Below are positions 7,216 through 9,868 of a DNA stretch of 9,868 bases, in pieces. The position numbers and the translations under genes are program-made. Below the pieces are notes generated by a model that did not search any database, had not been told where the DNA came from, and saw only the letters and a list, made by a program, of their open reading frames with translations. Source of the stretch: Bacteroidia bacterium (GTDB lineage: Bacteria > Bacteroidota > Bacteroidia > Bacteroidales > Tannerellaceae); contig BNTS01000119.1 in assembly GCA_025996775.1 (NCBI GenBank), positions 1 through 9,868 of the forward strand, written 5' to 3'. The first letter of the stretch is position 1. Each line of letters opens with the position of its first letter.

Positions 7216-8412
7216 ATGGAACGAAATACATCTCCACAAATCAGCGAAACGACATTTCGCATTTTGATAGCATTAAGCGTTGTCCACTGTATGAACGACG
7301 CTTTGCAATCGGTAATCTCGGCAGCTTATCCAATCTTAAAAAACGACTTAGTACTGAGTTTCGGACAAATCGGGTTAATCACTTTAGTATATCAATCGTC
7401 TGCCTCTGTGTTCCAGCCGTTGGTGGGGCTTTATTTCGATAAGCGTCCTTCTCCTTGGTCGCTTCCTATCGGGATGATGTTTACGCTTACGGGGCTTGTC
7501 TTGCTGGCATTTTCAACAACCTTGTATTGGGTGCTTATTTCTGTTTTTCTGGTTGGGATGGGTTCTTCCACCCTGCATCCCGAGGCGTCGCGACTTACCT
7601 CGCTGGCTTCAGGAGGGAAGCGGGGACTGGCGCAATCGCTCTTTCAGGTGGGCGGAAATATCGGCGGTTCACTGGGACCTTTGTTGGTAGCTCTTTGGGT
7701 GGCTCCATACGGCCGACAGCATATAGCGGACTTTGCCGTACTGGCCGCTATTGCCATCTGTGTGATGATACCTGTCAGCCGATGGTACAAGCGCCGACTT
7801 CAGTTGCTTCGGGTGAATGGAAATCCGGCTGTAAACTCCCGGCCCAGACCCCTCTCCATGCAGAAGACAGTCTTTTCCATCGCCATACTCCTCTGCCTAA
7901 TCTTCTCCAAGTATATATATATGTCGAGCTTGACAAGCTTCTACACCTTTTATCTGATAGAGAAGTTCGACGTCACTGTTCAAAATTCACAGTTACTGCT
8001 TTTCATTTTCTGCTTTTCCACCGCATTGGGTACACTGATTGGAGGGCCTATCGGAGATAAGATTGGGCGGAAATACGTCATCTGGGGTTCTATTCTCGGA
8101 GCGGCGCCTTTTGCCCTGTTGATACCTCACGCCAATTTGCTGTGGACGGTTATCCTGACCTTCTGCGTAGGCACTATTCTGGCCTCCGCCTTCCCGGCTA
8201 TCCTGCTTTATGCGCAGGAACTCCTACCTTATAAGATAGGCTTGGTATCCGGCCTTTTCTTTGGGTTTGCCTTCGGAGTAGCCGGTATAGCTTCCGCCGT
8301 CTTAGGCAAGATGGCCGACGCCCACGGCATCGAAGCCATATACAACGTCTGTGCCTACATGCCCTTGTTGGGTCTCATCACCGTCTTCCTGCCCAATCTG
8401 AAGAAGAAATAA
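7216..8412 (+). CDS. fsr: MFS efflux pump, fosmidomycin-resistance (Fsr) family
   Basis: This 398-residue, roughly 12-helix inner-membrane transporter of the major facilitator superfamily resembles E. coli Fsr. Recognisable Fsr-type stretches are HCMNDALQSVISAAYP (24-39), SFGQIGLITLVYQ (48-60), FQPLVGLYFDKRPSP (66-80), GSSTLHPEASR (116-126) and LAQSLFQVGGNIGGSLGP (138-155). The second-half loop GGPIGDKIGRKY (276-287) carries the MFS motif between helices 8 and 9. A basic, poorly conserved central loop (about 188-215) separates the two six-helix halves. I chose ATG 7216; the same frame is open back to 6979, but that stretch runs antisense through the exporter gene, encodes no membrane segment, and lies upstream of the -7 box. 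Proton-driven export of fosmidomycin or a related small molecule is inferred from the family; the natural substrate is unknown. Confidence 0.92.
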   Translation: MERNTSPQISETTFRILIALSVVHCMNDALQSVISAAYPILKNDLVLSFGQIGLITLVYQSSASVFQPLVGLYFDKRPSPWSLPIGMMFTLTGLVLLAFSTTLYWVLISVFLVGMGSSTLHPEASRLTSLASGGKRGLAQSLFQVGGNIGGSLGPLLVALWVAPYGRQHIADFAVLAAIAICVMIPVSRWYKRRLQLLRVNGNPAVNSRPRPLSMQKTVFSIAILLCLIFSKYIYMSSLTSFYTFYLIEKFDVTVQNSQLLLFIFCFSTALGTLIGGPIGDKIGRKYVIWGSILGAAPFALLIPHANLLWTVILTFCVGTILASAFPAILLYAQELLPYKIGLVSGLFFGFAFGVAGIASAVLGKMADAHGIEAIYNVCAYMPLLGLITVFLPNLKKK

Positions 8413-8657
8413 AGGTCAAAAAACGTTTTTTTCGGCTCGAAATCAATATTTGATTTTTGTAATATATTTTTCCTTTCTACCTTCTTTCAAGATGACGCTG
8501 CTACGTGGCGAGAGAGGGGGGGGTGTTATTGTCCGTGAGTTAAAACACCACGGTTACAATAGATTATGCCTAATGGCATACAGATCTGAAAGATAACTAA
8601 AAAACTCCATAGAATGGGATGAGAACACCATTTTTCATTTGTCAATTAAAAACAGTT
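8413..8657. other. Non-coding gap after the MFS gene
   Basis: I see no credible gene here. It contains a run of eight G (8516-8523), a perfect 6-bp hairpin TATGCC/GGCATA with loop TAAT (8565-8580), and right after it the 8-bp palindrome CAGATCTG (8581-8588). No consensus TAnnTTTG promoter is present on the plus strand; only near matches occur. It may be a long 3' untranslated region of the MFS mRNA running to the hairpin at 8658, or an unrecognised RNA. Confidence 0.5.
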
Positions 8658-8695
8658 AAAATGGCCCCCTTTTGTCAGGAAAAGGGCCATTTTTG
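8658..8695 (+). terminator. Intrinsic terminator
   Basis: AAAATGGCCC, two unpaired C and TTTT (8658-8673) pair with AAAAGGGCCATTTT (8680-8693) around the loop GTCAGG, followed by T residues and GTGTT. It is the first terminator-like structure after the MFS stop at 8412, about 245 nt away, so it may end that transcript or a separate small RNA. Confidence 0.75.
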
Positions 8696-8760
8696 TGTTA
8701 CGAGAAATTCGGAGTTTCGACGAAATCGGCCAAAGTTAGTGGATATGTAAAGCTTTCGTC

Positions 8761-8890
8761 GTGATTTGGGAAAAATATTTTGAAAAGACGGCTTCTTTTG
8801 GGGAAATCATTTAGATGATTTCCGGACGTCATCAGCATGATTTGGAAATTTCATTTAGATCATTTTTAAAATCATCTAAATGATTTCCCG
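8761..8890. repeat. Cluster of inverted and direct repeats with AAATCAT/ATGATTT core
   Basis: The core recurs at least six times in 130 bases. A perfect palindrome GGAAATCAT-TTAG-ATGATTTCC occupies 8802-8823. Bases 8801-8821 recur exactly, inverted, at 8869-8889. A diverged copy lies at 8844-8865, and its TCATTTAGAT (8851-8860) pairs with ATCTAAATGA (8874-8883) over a 13-nt loop. Half-copies TGATTTGG occur at 8762-8769 and 8838-8845. Several mutually exclusive hairpins are possible. No gene overlaps the cluster. It may be a protein-binding array, a REP-like element or the remnant of a repeat family. Confidence 0.8.
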
Positions 8891-9243
8891 AAGCGATGCA
8901 AACGAAATCTAAATACATCTTAATATTATGGAATATTTGCTTAAAATTAAGAATCATTAAGATCTGTAAGGGCCTTAAAGTCCTTCATGGCCTTGAAGAC
9001 ATTATGATGATTAATTTAAGATAAAACGTAAAACATGAGAGCTGATTCCATTTTCTACTTTCTATATTCAATCATAAACACCGAATTGCTGTCATTTTGT
9101 ATTTTACAAACCCTCAATTCCCGGCGTTTTTCGCCTAAAAGCCCCAAAATCCTCCAAAATATCGAAGAAAAAAAAGACCATTTTTTGACAAAACGACAAT
9201 TCTATCATTTTGACAATTTCGTCCTACGACAGACGTTGCATGT
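8891..9243. other. Mostly non-coding stretch between the repeat cluster and the small reading frame
   Basis: Apart from the 9-nt repeat at 8968-8994, this stretch is AT-rich and lacks a supported gene. A 91-codon frame at 9035-9310 is open, but it has a low-complexity, unbiased composition, no promoter and no recognisable domain. A short GGCG/CGCC hairpin with a T5 loop lies at 9123-9135. TTTTGACAA occurs twice, 25 nt apart (9183-9191 and 9208-9216). Confidence 0.5.
8968..8994 (-). repeat. Three copies of a degenerate 9-nt repeat
   Basis: On the minus strand, AAGGCCATG, AAGGACTTT and AAGGCCCTT follow one another without gaps. The period of nine keeps the frame and would read KAM-KDF-KAL, inside a short open stretch ending NDS-stop. 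It may be a decayed copy of a lysine/leucine-rich microrepeat of a kind I recall from Bacteroides intergenic regions. I do not call it a gene. Confidence 0.55.
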
Positions 9244-9444
9244 GTGGAAAATCCTACGCAAACTGACCCGCCTCTCCTATTCAAGGCACAGGATAATCCC
9301 GGCAAGATAAAGCTATATATCAACGGACAGAATATCATCGACTGGTTCAAGCAGAAGTATCAAGAGGTGAAGCAGGCAACAAGACCACATATCAAGCCTC
9401 CATTGAAATCGGAGATCATTAAAAGTAAAGGTTTTAAAAGATAA
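9244..9444 (+). CDS. Small unrecognised reading frame, possibly a gene remnant
   Basis: The frame is open from 9214, with GTG at 9244 as the only reasonable start, and ends at TAA 9444 (66 codons). I do not recognise the product. From about 9280 onward codon choice looks like real Bacteroidales coding DNA (AAG, ATC, AAC and GAC preferred; KIKLYINGQNIIDWFKQKYQEV reads as helix-forming), and the C-terminus is strongly basic (IIKSKGFKR). Upstream of about 9270 the composition is that of the flanking non-coding DNA, with no promoter or ribosome site. The simplest reading is the surviving 3' end of a larger gene whose front was lost. A true small basic protein is the alternative. Confidence 0.35.
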   Translation: MENPTQTDPPLLFKAQDNPGKIKLYINGQNIIDWFKQKYQEVKQATRPHIKPPLKSEIIKSKGFKR

Positions 9445-9590
9445 TCATGGCTGGATTACAGATATTTGCTAAATTTGCAAACGGCAAGTAACTCATCCGG
9501 TTTATAGAATATTCTTTTTGCGCATTGCGCATTTTGGATATGCCAACTGCTTTGTCCGAAAAACAACATCCTAATGCTCTTGCTTTAACT
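9445..9590. other. Short gap with a TAAATTTG box and a TGCGC palindrome
   Basis: TAAATTTG (9470-9477) matches the -7 consensus on the plus strand, but no TTTG box lies at the right distance and no gene follows on that strand. TGCGC-ATT-GCGCA (9519-9531) is a perfect short inverted repeat beyond the 3' end of the convergent EamA gene, without a T-tract. A 14-codon frame at 9447-9491 is too short to support. Confidence 0.4.
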
Positions 9591-9868
9591 CTACATCAAC
9601 AATACAACCGTTCCCGCAACAATCAATAAACCTCCTGCAACAGTTTTTATATCCATCGGTTCGTGCAGGAACACAAAAGCAAGTATCATTACAAAAACGA
9701 TACTCAATTTATCTATCGGGGCTACTTTTGATACATCTCCTGTCTCTAATGCTTTAAAGTAGAAAATCCACGACAGACCTGTTGCCAATCCCGATAAAAT
9801 CAAGAATATCCAATTGGCTTTACTTAATTCCCTTACCCCTTTCAGGTATCCGCTAAAAAAAACGATAC
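9591..9868 (-). CDS. EamA/DMT-family transporter, C-terminal part (truncated by the window edge)
   Basis: The minus-strand frame is open from the right edge to TAG 9593-9591, giving 91 visible residues. They contain three or four hydrophobic helices: WIFLILSGLATGLSWIFYF, then KLSIVFVMILAFVFL, then VAGGLLIVAGTVVLLM. The sequence between them (KALETGDVSKVAPIDKLS, then LHEPMD) is the typical EamA pattern of drug/metabolite transporters. Spacing resembles the short, single-domain type of about 140 residues, which works as a dimer, but the N-terminus is outside the window, so a two-domain protein cannot be excluded. An internal TTG at 9803 could be mistaken for a start; the homologous helix begins upstream of it. 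Substrate unknown. Confidence 0.85.
   Translation of the reverse strand, partial: IVFFSGYLKGVRELSKANWIFLILSGLATGLSWIFYFKALETGDVSKVAPIDKLSIVFVMILAFVFLHEPMDIKTVAGGLLIVAGTVVLLM

Noticed and set aside
8516..8523. G8 tract as a phase-variation switch
   Set aside because: It lies in non-coding DNA with no supported promoter or reading frame for slippage to affect.
8761..8890. CRISPR array
   Set aside because: The repeats are palindromic, unevenly spaced and partly inverted; there are no constant-length spacers and no cas genes in the window.
9035..9310. 91-codon plus-strand frame
   Set aside because: No domain, promoter or codon bias; its end overlaps, in another frame, the more coding-like stretch at 9244-9444.
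9135..9350. 71-codon minus-strand frame
   Set aside because: Opposite strand of the same region, with low-complexity ends and no supporting signals.
1..9868. tRNA or rRNA genes
   Set aside because: No GGTTCGA-type T-loop with matching acceptor stem and no rRNA-like sequence was seen on either strand by eye.

Overview
The window is a chromosomal stretch of a Bacteroidales bacterium, most likely Bacteroides or a close relative. Three things point there: promoters of the Bacteroidetes type (a TAnnTTTG box at -7, with TTTG about 19-22 bases upstream) instead of TTGACA/TATAAT; almost no Shine-Dalgarno sequences before the genes; and the protein set (a DUF5106-type thioredoxin-like lipoprotein, a GH95 fucosidase lipoprotein, a Bacteroides-style DnaG). 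I see no rRNA, tRNA, CRISPR array, integrase or intact insertion sequence.

Layout. Positions 1-977 hold the N-terminal half of DNA primase (dnaG, minus strand, running off the left edge) with a clear promoter at 1001-1032. Positions 978-1581 are non-coding; 1201-1500 is only about 11% G+C by direct count. Next comes a plus-strand lipoprotein with a C-terminal thioredoxin fold (1582-2514). The following gap (2515-2847) carries a compact promoter-plus-terminator unit that looks like a small RNA of about 70 nt (2726-2796), and then a strong 13-bp hairpin at the 3' end of the next, convergent gene. Positions 7149-2848 (minus strand) are a likely two-gene operon: an MsbA-type ABC exporter, then, 27 nt downstream, a secreted GH95 alpha-L-fucosidase lipoprotein. 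Divergent from the exporter is an MFS pump of the fosmidomycin-resistance (Fsr) family (7216-8412).

The right end (8413-9590) is mostly non-coding. It contains a terminator-like hairpin, a cluster of inverted and direct repeats around an AAATCAT/ATGATTT core (8761-8890), a short 9-nt-period repeat (8968-8994), and a short reading frame that may be a gene remnant (9244-9444). The 3' end of an EamA/DMT transporter enters from the right edge on the minus strand.

The protein-coding genes are recognisable families, and I do not see a new multi-gene system. The least explained material is non-coding: the sRNA-like unit, the AT-rich island and the 8.8-kb repeat cluster.
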